Assembly: GCA_018883485.1 (NCBI GenBank)
Contig: VEQB01000049.1
Location: forward strand, 1-11,171
Origin: Bacteroidota bacterium
GTDB taxonomy: Bacteria > Bacteroidota > Bacteroidia > UKL13-3
Reading direction: 5' to 3'
Length of the DNA stretch: 11,171 nucleotides
Translations under genes and position numbers: made by a program
Notes under the pieces: model-generated
The model's input: the letters and a program-made list of their open reading frames with translations, nothing else
Databases searched by the model: none
What the model was told of the DNA's origin: nothing
Shown here: positions 1 to 8,130 of the stretch, piece by piece
Layout of the letters: the number at the start of each line of letters is the position of its first letter
How positions within the stretch are numbered: the stretch's first letter is position 1

Positions 1-3000
1 GTTTAAGAGAATACACTAGTGAATTGTATCAAGCCTCTTCAAGAATTATAAACTCAAACATGGGTTGGAAGAAGAATCATGGGATAATTTCTTGTAATGC
101 GTTAGGGGTAGCCTCTTTTGTTTTAGGGAGTCATGCAGGTGGTAAGCGAGATAAGTATGACCCTAATAAATGGTTTCAACGCGCACATGGGAGAAAACAC
201 ACTGCCATTTGTTTTGATGAATGTGATGATGGATTGGAGGATAATTTTTTTGTAGGTAGGCAAATAGGTAACAATGTGCCCACTACAAATTCAGATGGCA
301 CAGCAGGGTTTTCTGAAGGCCCAGCTTACATGCTTGATGTAGCCTCCTCGCTATTCCCTTATATGAGGTGTAATGATAACGCCCTTAAGAGGGACAACAA
401 GTTTATTTTATTAAATGATGAACGTTATAGAAATATATTAAAATGGTATTATAACATTTTAGATATAGATGGACAAATTCCCCTGTATGATAATTCTACA
501 TTGCATCAAGGGAATATTTTTGCAATTTTAGGAATTAAAGAATTTAAAGGTAATCCCACCGCCATTCCTGTAAGTTACCTTGGAACTCCAAACATTGATT
601 TGCGGGTTGATTATTTACTATCTTTAGGCTTTATGGATGAAGCAAAGCCTGAACCTACAGAAGATTATTTTAATGAAAATTCTGGCAACTACATTATGTA
701 TGATGAAACAGCCAAAGCGAAATTTACGTTTCATACCCTGTTTGAAACAGGAATTGCAGTTGATAAACCAGGACACGGATTTGACGGCACCCATGAGGAT
801 GAAGATTTTTTGAGTTTCACCTTACACGCAATGGATATATCAGCAAATGAAGATAAAGGGCTTAATATTCCATTAATTATAGATCCGGGATTTGATCATG
901 GCAAAAAGTTTAAGAACTATTCCTTACAAGGATTTTATGGGCAACACAATACTTTCGAAGCTATTTCAAGTGGTAATAAGATTTCAATTGGGCGAGCTAC
1001 TACCGAAAATGGAACGCTAGAAGGAAATTTGGGATCGGGGGAATTTCGCGGCAGAAAGATTGGTATGACTGGTGATTATTTGTTTTTAACAGATGAATAT
1101 TTTCGAACTATTTTGTCTTGGCATACAGATGATAAATTTTATTATACCGTTAAAGATGAAACAAATGCTTCTACACTGGCAACACAGTTTAAAGTTAACA
1201 TTACAGGCAATGGCTCTGCTTATATTAAAGAAACTAGTGATAATTCTAGCCCAGCTACATTTAGGAAGGAAAATGGCTATCACATTTATTCTTATCCTTG
1301 CAAAAGGTACCCAAGCGACCCAAAAAACCAATGGCGTGTATTACATACTTATTTAGCCTTAAATAATAATGGAAATTTAATAGAGGAAGAACCTCATACC
1401 TACACGCCAGCTATTGGAACTGAGGATACAAGAGAAATTTTAATCTGTCCTCCCTACCTTACAAATAATTCAAATATTCCTGAATATTATGCCGAAGCCC
1501 ACACACAACTTGAATTGATTTCTAATTCTACCCGATTAGAATTAACATCCATTTACATACCTATTAAATGTACTGATGAGTTGCCCTTTCATAGTAGAAG
1601 TCAAAGAGCAGGTATTGCCTATTTAACTTTAGGATTTAAAGAACAGATAGACACTTCTATTAATGAAAGGAGGGGCATTTCTGGCGTCTCTCAATTGGTA
1701 TTAGATACCTCATCTCATTTTCATTTAATAAAAGAAACAAATAGTGTAGATACTATCATTAATCCATTTAAACTAAATAGTGAGTTGGGCAAGGTGCTAA
1801 CTACAAATGCAAAAAGTTTATTTATGAACCAAAGATCAACTCCTTATCTAGGCAAGAACTTTGGATATTGTTTACCTGCTTATAGCAAAATTAGAAGCAT
1901 TGCAGCATCAAAAACAAGTTTAATTAGTTACCAAAATGATACATTTTTAAATTCAACTATCCTTGTTGATTTAAGTTATGGCATTTCTACCAAAAACCAC
2001 TTTGGATTAAGTTACACTCCATTCGAATCTGTTAACCCAGAAGACTCTATTACAATATTGCTGTTTGGGATGGATAGAGGAGTTGATGTGATAGGTTTTT
2101 TTAATGAGAGTGATACATTAAAAGGACGTTACGATTCCCTTTCTTTCAAATACATTTTTCATCCCAATGAAGGAGGTCCTTTTCAGATAAACATAAAACC
2201 CTCAAACCCTTGCCTCGACTGCTATTTCCCGCCCATTGGTACCAATTTTGATACGCTGTTTGTAGCAGATGATGGGGAGCGCCATACCCTCGGAAATTCT
2301 AAAAAGATAAATGCCAACCACGGTAATTTAAGTATTTTAAACTCCACCAAGGTAAACATGTGTGCCGGGGTAATACTGCACAATAAAGACTCTTTAATTA
2401 TTGATGGCCCACCACAAAGCAAACCCATGCGCGCCAGCTCTTGCGCAGGCATAGATTCTTTGCTAGGTGGCAGCGAAAATAGCATGCTCATTGTTTCGCC
2501 TTATGCTGCTTTGGTATTAGACGCAGGTAGTCACACCTATGTTAAAAATGGTGCAGGCTTGTATGTAAAACAAAATGGTAGCTTGGTAGTTAAATCTGGG
2601 GCTTTGCTAGAAGTGGGCGATAGCGGTAAAGCAGGTTGGGGAGAGATTATAGCAGAACCTGGCGCTTTTATTTACATAGAAGATAATGCTGTAATTAGGT
2701 ACCGCCGCAGAATAGGAGATACCAGCGATAACAATACCATTAACTTTGCAGTTGGTAGTGGAGGTGTAATTGCAGGAGTGCAGTTTTATATAGACTCTAT
2801 ACTTAAAGCAGATACTATTCTACCAACAAGCACCTACCCAATAGCAATCTGTGCCTTAGATACCATAAACCCAATTGGCAATAGGCATTGGGGATATACC
2901 AATTTTGGTAGACCAGAGGCTAAGTTCTTTACCAGAAGCCTAACACTTTGCCCTAAAGAACCATTTTATATAAAGTTAAACAGATTGCTTAACGATGCTC

Positions 3001-5057
3001 AATTAAAAATAACAGTTTGCAGAGTAGATAGTGTGTGGCGAAAAAACCAAGATGGTAATTGGCATTGGAAAGATACCTGCATAAACGATAGCATTGTATT
3101 AGATTCTATGCCACCCGACCCTAGTTGCTTGGCCCCAAGAGTTGCCCCAGAAGATTGGTTATGGTATTTTCCAGTAAATACAATCCATAGGGTGCATATT
3201 GAAGTAAAAAACGAATGTGGGATGTTGCACGATACTTTAGTAGAAGTAGCAGTATTAGATTCTCCAACAATTACCTTAGTAGCCCCAGCACAAGCTTGCG
3301 AAGGGTATGGAACGCTTAAAGCAGTAGCCACCATTAACCGAAGTGGCCCTGTTCATTATGCCTTTGAAGTAACAGAAATACCAGATACAACTACCATTGT
3401 TTACCAATTGGGCAACCCAAGTGAAGAATATAGCTTTGATACGGTTGGCATAGTACCAGATACTTTTGACTTTCCTGGCTTTTACTTTAAAGGGGGTAGA
3501 AAGTACATAGTAAGCTTTACCTACCTAAGCAGTTGTGGTACGGTTACCAAAGAACAAGAGGTAGAAATACCTACAGGAGCTTTAATTACCTTTGAACGCC
3601 CAACCGTTTACGCCAACCCAGTACACGGCGCCAGAACGGTGCAATTGCATGGCTATGTAAACAGTGCAGATAGCTTTAGTTGGAGTCCGCCAACTTGGTT
3701 AAATAGAACAGATACCCTTGTAGTAATTAGCACACCAGGAGATAGTATAAGTTATGTGCTCACAGCCTACCAAGGAAGCTGCGTAGCTTACGATACTGCT
3801 TTTATAAAATACAACAGAGTTGCCAATGCTGGTTTAGAAGATACGGTTTGTTATACAGGTAGCAAAGTTGTAATAGGTAATGGCTACGATCTTTCTGTTT
3901 TCTTAGGATATTTGTATTACAAAGGTGGTTCAGATTTTAGAGACAATTGGTTTATCACTAAAACCAGCTCAGACCCCGCGTATTTTAAATACCTAAGTAT
4001 GTTTATGCAAACCAATACCTTTAAAAGCTGGGCCATGGGAGCAGGCAATTTGTATTTGTACTTTACAGAAGAATTAAACAGAGAAGGAACCATAAAAGAG
4101 CCTTGGTTTGGTAACTATTTTGAACTGCTTACAGAATTTACAGACCCTGATATGTATGCCTTAGATACCTTTGTAACGCTGCTAAGCAGAAATACCAATT
4201 TAGCAAATAGCTACAATGCTACTGGTAATTACACTAATTTTAGCAGCGGCTTCTCCAATTTCTTTTCCTATTACGATGATTTTGTAGCCAATTATTTAAG
4301 CACAGTAAGCATGAGTTGGATAAAAATAACAGGAGCAGATACCAGTTTTAACAGCAGCTTACAAGAAAGTGCTATTGCCATAGATGAACCTACAAGAACA
4401 ACAACATATCTACAACAAGTAATTACCCCAGATTATGCAGAGATAGACGAAACCATAGTGTATGTAGATACCATACCTACCGTTGCCTTTGCGGTGCAAT
4501 TACAATTTGATAGCACAGTAGTATTTGAAAACTATACAGAACCAACGGACGGTTCAACCCGCTATAGTTGGAACTTTGGCGATGGCAGTGCCACAAGCAA
4601 CCAAGTACACCCATATCATACTTTCCCAGCCTTTGATACACTATTTAGAGTATGCCTCACCGCCACCAATGATTGTGGTAGCTACACGTGGTGCGATACG
4701 GTGTATATAGACAGTGCGCATTGGGGCGGCGGGATGAGGATATGGAGTAAAGAAAGAGAAACAGTAACAGAAAGAGCAAGAGTGGGAGGAGGAGGAATTG
4801 AAGCATTTGTTTATCCAAATCCAACGGAAGGTAGTACCACATTAAAATATACAATAAGCGAAAATGCCACTTTCATTATCACCAATGCGCAAGGAAAACT
4901 AGTATGGCAAACCGAGTTAAAAAGTGCTAGCAGCCAGATGCCAGAAGCCAGCAGCTTTCTTGTAATCCCCTCCCAAAACTTTGCCAACGGCTTGTATTTC
5001 TATACGCTTCAGCATGCGTTAGGTTCAGCCAGAGGAAAAATTATATTGCAGCGGTAA
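1..5057 (+). CDS. Giant secreted heparinase-like polysaccharide lyase with PKD and T9SS sorting domains, 5' partial
   Basis: The frame is open from the window edge (a TTG at 24 is only the first possible start), so the true N-terminus and any signal peptide are missing. Residues are counted from that TTG. Residues 1-300 resemble the end of the alpha-toroid and start of the beta-sandwich of heparinase II/III-type lyases: an Asn-His pair (N18, H19), an EGPAY segment (98-102) with a candidate catalytic Tyr102, then HEDEDFLSF (257-265) and PLIIDPG (283-289). Residues about 821-893 carry beta-helix-like alternations (GAGLYV, GSLVV, GALLEV). Ig-like segments follow (about 1060-1480), one with a long aromatic insert. 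A PKD domain spans about 1483-1570 (YSWNFGDGS at 1514-1522). A type A T9SS sorting domain starts near VYPNP (1596-1600). Inference: the protein is exported by Sec, then T9SS, to the surface or medium, where it may cleave a uronic-acid-containing polysaccharide. The substrate cannot be told. The lyase call is by motif resemblance only; the sorting and PKD domains are firm. Confidence 0.85.
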   Translation, partial: LREYTSELYQASSRIINSNMGWKKNHGIISCNALGVASFVLGSHAGGKRDKYDPNKWFQRAHGRKHTAICFDECDDGLEDNFFVGRQIGNNVPTTNSDGTAGFSEGPAYMLDVASSLFPYMRCNDNALKRDNKFILLNDERYRNILKWYYNILDIDGQIPLYDNSTLHQGNIFAILGIKEFKGNPTAIPVSYLGTPNIDLRVDYLLSLGFMDEAKPEPTEDYFNENSGNYIMYDETAKAKFTFHTLFETGIAVDKPGHGFDGTHEDEDFLSFTLHAMDISANEDKGLNIPLIIDPGFDHGKKFKNYSLQGFYGQHNTFEAISSGNKISIGRATTENGTLEGNLGSGEFRGRKIGMTGDYLFLTDEYFRTILSWHTDDKFYYTVKDETNASTLATQFKVNITGNGSAYIKETSDNSSPATFRKENGYHIYSYPCKRYPSDPKNQWRVLHTYLALNNNGNLIEEEPHTYTPAIGTEDTREILICPPYLTNNSNIPEYYAEAHTQLELISNSTRLELTSIYIPIKCTDELPFHSRSQRAGIAYLTLGFKEQIDTSINERRGISGVSQLVLDTSSHFHLIKETNSVDTIINPFKLNSELGKVLTTNAKSLFMNQRSTPYLGKNFGYCLPAYSKIRSIAASKTSLISYQNDTFLNSTILVDLSYGISTKNHFGLSYTPFESVNPEDSITILLFGMDRGVDVIGFFNESDTLKGRYDSLSFKYIFHPNEGGPFQINIKPSNPCLDCYFPPIGTNFDTLFVADDGERHTLGNSKKINANHGNLSILNSTKVNMCAGVILHNKDSLIIDGPPQSKPMRASSCAGIDSLLGGSENSMLIVSPYAALVLDAGSHTYVKNGAGLYVKQNGSLVVKSGALLEVGDSGKAGWGEIIAEPGAFIYIEDNAVIRYRRRIGDTSDNNTINFAVGSGGVIAGVQFYIDSILKADTILPTSTYPIAICALDTINPIGNRHWGYTNFGRPEAKFFTRSLTLCPKEPFYIKLNRLLNDAQLKITVCRVDSVWRKNQDGNWHWKDTCINDSIVLDSMPPDPSCLAPRVAPEDWLWYFPVNTIHRVHIEVKNECGMLHDTLVEVAVLDSPTITLVAPAQACEGYGTLKAVATINRSGPVHYAFEVTEIPDTTTIVYQLGNPSEEYSFDTVGIVPDTFDFPGFYFKGGRKYIVSFTYLSSCGTVTKEQEVEIPTGALITFERPTVYANPVHGARTVQLHGYVNSADSFSWSPPTWLNRTDTLVVISTPGDSISYVLTAYQGSCVAYDTAFIKYNRVANAGLEDTVCYTGSKVVIGNGYDLSVFLGYLYYKGGSDFRDNWFITKTSSDPAYFKYLSMFMQTNTFKSWAMGAGNLYLYFTEELNREGTIKEPWFGNYFELLTEFTDPDMYALDTFVTLLSRNTNLANSYNATGNYTNFSSGFSNFFSYYDDFVANYLSTVSMSWIKITGADTSFNSSLQESAIAIDEPTRTTTYLQQVITPDYAEIDETIVYVDTIPTVAFAVQLQFDSTVVFENYTEPTDGSTRYSWNFGDGSATSNQVHPYHTFPAFDTLFRVCLTATNDCGSYTWCDTVYIDSAHWGGGMRIWSKERETVTERARVGGGGIEAFVYPNPTEGSTTLKYTISENATFIITNAQGKLVWQTELKSASSQMPEASSFLVIPSQNFANGLYFYTLQHALGSARGKIILQR
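4473..4733 (+). other. PKD domain within the giant secreted protein
   Basis: Residues about 1483-1570 of the protein. The classic PKD core YSWNFGDGS is followed by an HTF motif and then CLTATNDCG and CDTVYI, the usual strand order for Bacteroidota PKD domains. Such domains are Ig-like spacers or carbohydrate/protein contact modules in surface proteins. It sits directly before the linker and sorting domain, as is common in T9SS cargo. Confidence 0.85.
4803..5054 (+). other. Type A T9SS C-terminal sorting domain
   Basis: The last about 84 residues begin with VYPNPTEGSTTL, followed by ISENATFIITNAQGKLVW and end with FANGLYFYTLQ and GKIILQR. This is the standard order of the por secretion system type A sorting domain: a YPNP start, a central turn with a G-K segment, the GLY(F/Y) strand and a final K-(I/V)-(I/V) strand. 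In the family it is recognised by the T9SS outer-membrane machinery and usually removed on export. It fixes the lineage as Bacteroidota and the destination as cell surface or medium. Confidence 0.93.
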
Positions 5058-5062
5058 GCGCC

Positions 5063-8005
5063 TTATTTAAAATCTCCGTAGCTCATTTTGCGCCTCGTTA
5101 CTTCATAAATTAAATCATGAATTTTAGTTCTTATATTCATGTTGGCTAATTTATTGTTTTCTGCTGAGGGATTAACTCTATTTGATAAGAATACATATAC
5201 CAAATTATTTTTTGGATCTGCCCATGCGCAAGTGCCTGTAAAGCCAGTATGCCCAAAAGTAAGCGGCGAACAGTTTTTACCAGTAGGCGTTGGTTTATTG
5301 GCAATAGTTTCTGGTTTATCAAAACCAAGCCCTCTTCTATATTCTTTACTTTGCCTTTTGGTAAACAGCGCTACTGTAGTTTCTTTAAAAATTCTAACGC
5401 CGCCATAGGTGCCCTCATTTAAGAGCATTTGCATAATAACTGCAACATCGTTTGCATTGGAGAATAGGCCTGCATGCCCACTTACGCCACCTAGCATGGC
5501 TGCTGCTGGGTCGTGTACATATCCATGTATCAATTGTTTTCTAAATTCAGCATCAAATTCTGTTGGTACAATTCTGTTTTTTGGTGTTCCACTTGCAATT
5601 GGATTAAACCTAATATTTCCTAAGTTAAGCGGGTTATAAATGTTTTCTTGAAGGTAACTTTCGAAACTTTGATTACTTACATTTTCTACCAATTTTCTTA
5701 GTAAAATAAATCCTAAGTCGGAGTAAAGGTATTGCCCCTCTTTTTTGAGTTCTGATTGGGCTATAATGGCAAACAATTCTTGCTCATAACCCTTATTAAT
5801 GTAAAGGCTATCGGTAACTTGCGTATTGTAATGTTTGGTTTTAATTTTACTAAAAATGGCAGAATCTTTAAAGGTTGTACCCATTGCTTTTTTATAGAAA
5901 GGAATAAAGGGGGTAAAACCCGCTTGATGGGTAAGCACTTCTTTGATAGTAATTTTTTCTTTAGAGGTGCCTTTAAGGGCCGGAATGTATAAGCCTAACC
6001 TATCATTTAATCCAATGGCTTTCTCATCATAAAGCTTCATAATGGCAAGCGTTGTAGCCAATATTTTGGTTAGGGAAGCCACATCGTATAAGTGATAATT
6101 TTCTACTTTAACAGCAGCGCTATCGTAGGTATGGGTGCCAAATGATTTGTTGTAAATTACCTTTCCCTCAGAAGCTACCAAAACCTGGCAACCTGGGAAT
6201 GCTTTAGCTTTTATGCCTTCGCTTACAATACTGTCTATATAGCTTAAAGGTGTATGGTCGTAACCGGCCTCCTCGGGCATAATGTATTCAAACCTGTTGA
6301 GCGCTTCTGTAAATTCGCCACTGGCCAAGGGGAAGGCTGGGTTTACAGATACTGGCATTTTTCCGGTTGAACCAAAAGCGCCACATAAAACTTGAGCAGA
6401 TAAAGTGTTATAAATGGGCAAATCTTCATACGCTAAAACTACATTTCTAGCATTTTGAAAATGTTGCAAGATGTAAGGATTGCCATGGTTTATTAAGATA
6501 CATTTTCTATCTACAAGCAATCTATTTATAAAGTTAATTTGCTGTTGGGTAAGGCCTAATTTTTTACTTACAAATCTGCTTGTATTGTGCAGGCTAATTA
6601 TTACTAAGTTGTATCGTTGTAAGGTAGAAAATAAAGAATCAAAATTGGTTTTACTTTCGTTTTTATCTATGCTGTAATAATCTGCTCTAATAAAATTTCC
6701 AAGCATTTGTTGGAAATCGGTAAACTTTGAATTACCCACGGCCACACTTGCTATTTTAAAGTTTTGCGGCTTTTCTAGTGGAATAATATGGTCTAAGTTT
6801 TTTGCTACTACAATTCCTTTTTGAACAATTCTTTTAATGAGTAATTCTGTTTCGCAGCAATTTAAATCTTCATATAAATTTTCTAAGGGTACTGGTTTGT
6901 ATTTATTTAGTCCAGCCCAGTATTTAACAGTTAAAATTTTTCTACAAGCGCGGTCAATATCCTCTTGTTTAATAAGTCCTGTTTTTAAATATTCTTTTAT
7001 CCAAAAAATGCTATTGGGTACATCTTCTACAAAAAGCAGTAACTCGTTACCAGCAGCAAGTGCTTTGGCACTAACCTCGCCACTAGAGGCGTAATTGGCT
7101 ACTCCTTTCATATTTAAGCCATCAGAAACCACCAATCCATCAAACCCAAGTTCGTTTTGTAAAAGTGATTTTATGGCCTTAGGTGATATAGAAGTTGCCG
7201 TGTTGGCAATTGAATCGATGGCAGGCACAAATAAATGTCCAACCATTACAGCGCCTACCTTGTTTTGAACCAACATTTTAAAAGGATATAACTCTAAAGA
7301 ATCTAACCTTTCTTTGGAAGCGTTTATAATGGGTAAATCGTGGTGAGAATCTGATTCTGTATCTCCATGCCCAGGAAAATGTTTGGCACAGGCTAAAATT
7401 CTATTTTCTTGTAATCCTTTGGCATAAGCCACGCCATGTTTGGCCACAACTTCTTTGTTTTCGCCAAAGCTGCGGTCGTTAATAACTGGGTTAGCTGGGT
7501 TGTTATTGATATCTACATCTGGGGCAAAGTTTAATTGAATGCCCATTCTATGGCAATGTTTGGCAATTTCTGCGCCCATTTTTCGGGTAAGTTCTGGATC
7601 ATCTGCTGCCCCCAAAACCATTTGCCTCGGAAAAACAGGCGTGCTATCTATGCGCATGTTCAAGCCCCATTCTGCATCGATACTGATGAGCAAGGGGAGA
7701 TTTGCAAAACGTTGGTATCTGTTGGTGAGTGAAGCTTGTTTGTGGGGTGTTCCTTTCATAAACATGAGGCCACCCACTTTGTAATCGCGAACAATGGTTT
7801 CAATATCGCGTAAATAGTTGCTATCTCTGGTGCTCCAAACAGCTATAGTAATGAGTTGGGCAATTTTTTCATTTTGGTTCAAACTATTGAAAACAGAATC
7901 TACCCATGGATTAGTTTTTTTCCAGTTTATAACATGGCTTTGGCCCCATGAAAAAGTAGAACAAAGCCAGAAAGCGAGTAAAATAAAAGAAGAAGGCCTT
8001 AACAT
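5063..8005 (-). CDS. Exported NagZ-type GH3 beta-N-acetylglucosaminidase fused to a beta-lactamase-fold serine hydrolase (NagZ-AmiE-like)
   Basis: A 980-residue protein. Residues 1-21 form a Sec signal peptide (hydrophobic core FILLAFWL, likely cleavage before Gln22). Residues about 30-370 are a GH3 N-terminal barrel with the NagZ hallmark KHFPGHGDT (208-216) and DSHHDLP (219-225; Asp219/His221 as the acid-base dyad) and the nucleophile Asp295 in VVSDGLNM. Residues about 385-560 match a GH3 C-terminal domain, including GKMPVSV (548-554). Residues about 585-970 are a PF00144-type serine hydrolase with SLTK (Ser644, Lys647), YSD (761-763) and HTG (919-921). Two-domain NagZ enzymes remove GlcNAc from GlcNAc-MurNAc-peptides. 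In B. subtilis a separate beta-lactamase-fold amidase, AmiE (YbbE), then removes the peptide. Inference: this chain does both steps in the periplasm. A beta-lactamase, esterase or DD-peptidase role for the C-terminal half cannot be excluded. It is transcribed divergently from mutL and convergently with the lyase gene. Confidence 0.93.
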   Translation of the reverse strand: MLRPSSFILLAFWLCSTFSWGQSHVINWKKTNPWVDSVFNSLNQNEKIAQLITIAVWSTRDSNYLRDIETIVRDYKVGGLMFMKGTPHKQASLTNRYQRFANLPLLISIDAEWGLNMRIDSTPVFPRQMVLGAADDPELTRKMGAEIAKHCHRMGIQLNFAPDVDINNNPANPVINDRSFGENKEVVAKHGVAYAKGLQENRILACAKHFPGHGDTESDSHHDLPIINASKERLDSLELYPFKMLVQNKVGAVMVGHLFVPAIDSIANTATSISPKAIKSLLQNELGFDGLVVSDGLNMKGVANYASSGEVSAKALAAGNELLLFVEDVPNSIFWIKEYLKTGLIKQEDIDRACRKILTVKYWAGLNKYKPVPLENLYEDLNCCETELLIKRIVQKGIVVAKNLDHIIPLEKPQNFKIASVAVGNSKFTDFQQMLGNFIRADYYSIDKNESKTNFDSLFSTLQRYNLVIISLHNTSRFVSKKLGLTQQQINFINRLLVDRKCILINHGNPYILQHFQNARNVVLAYEDLPIYNTLSAQVLCGAFGSTGKMPVSVNPAFPLASGEFTEALNRFEYIMPEEAGYDHTPLSYIDSIVSEGIKAKAFPGCQVLVASEGKVIYNKSFGTHTYDSAAVKVENYHLYDVASLTKILATTLAIMKLYDEKAIGLNDRLGLYIPALKGTSKEKITIKEVLTHQAGFTPFIPFYKKAMGTTFKDSAIFSKIKTKHYNTQVTDSLYINKGYEQELFAIIAQSELKKEGQYLYSDLGFILLRKLVENVSNQSFESYLQENIYNPLNLGNIRFNPIASGTPKNRIVPTEFDAEFRKQLIHGYVHDPAAAMLGGVSGHAGLFSNANDVAVIMQMLLNEGTYGGVRIFKETTVALFTKRQSKEYRRGLGFDKPETIANKPTPTGKNCSPLTFGHTGFTGTCAWADPKNNLVYVFLSNRVNPSAENNKLANMNIRTKIHDLIYEVTRRKMSYGDFK

Positions 8006-8130
8006 TACTGCAAAAGAAAATCATTCACACCACATAAACGGCAGTTTTTGTAATAATTTATATACCACTAGGCGGTTGAAAGTTCTCCACAGCAATGTGA
8101 GTGTCCTAAAAAAAGAGATTCCTTTGCAGT
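8006..8130. promoter_or_regulatory. Divergent control region between the NagZ-like fusion gene and mutL
   Basis: This 125-bp gap holds both start regions. On the + strand TTCCTTTG (8119-8126) lies 4 nt before the mutL ATG. On the - strand TTCTTTTG (8018-8011) lies 5 nt before the ATG of the GH3 fusion. Each matches 7 of 8 positions of the TAnnTTTG element of Bacteroidota promoters, with a T in place of the A. An upstream TTTG-like -33 element is weak for both (TGTG at 8096-8099 for mutL). No Shine-Dalgarno is visible on either side. The centre (8050-8070) is AT-rich. If these are real promoter elements, both transcripts would have almost no leader. Confidence 0.45.
8007..8130. repeat. Inverted repeat pair flanking the divergent intergenic region
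   Basis: ACTGCAAA at 8007-8014 is the perfect reverse complement of TTTGCAGT at 8123-8130. Extending inward to 16 nt per arm (8007-8022 against 8115-8130), 13 of 16 positions still pair. The right arm abuts the mutL ATG and the left arm ends one base from the ATG of the divergent gene. The arms are about 108 bp apart, so this is more likely a paired promoter or operator sequence than a hairpin. Confidence 0.7.

Noticed and set aside
14..25. CACTAGTGAATT at the left edge resembles a cloning-vector multiple cloning site.
   Set aside because: The frame runs through it in agreement with the helix that follows (EYTSELYQ), and the match stops after 12 bases. Coincidence is likelier.
7961..7963. 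Cys15 in the signal peptide of the GH3 fusion as a possible lipoprotein cysteine.
   Set aside because: The residues before it (AFWL) do not make a lipobox, since Trp and Leu occupy the small-residue positions, and a standard cleavage site follows near residue 21.
8083..8091. TTCTCCACA, one mismatch from a DnaA box.
   Set aside because: It is a single imperfect 9-mer with no cluster, no dnaA or dnaN nearby and no origin context.
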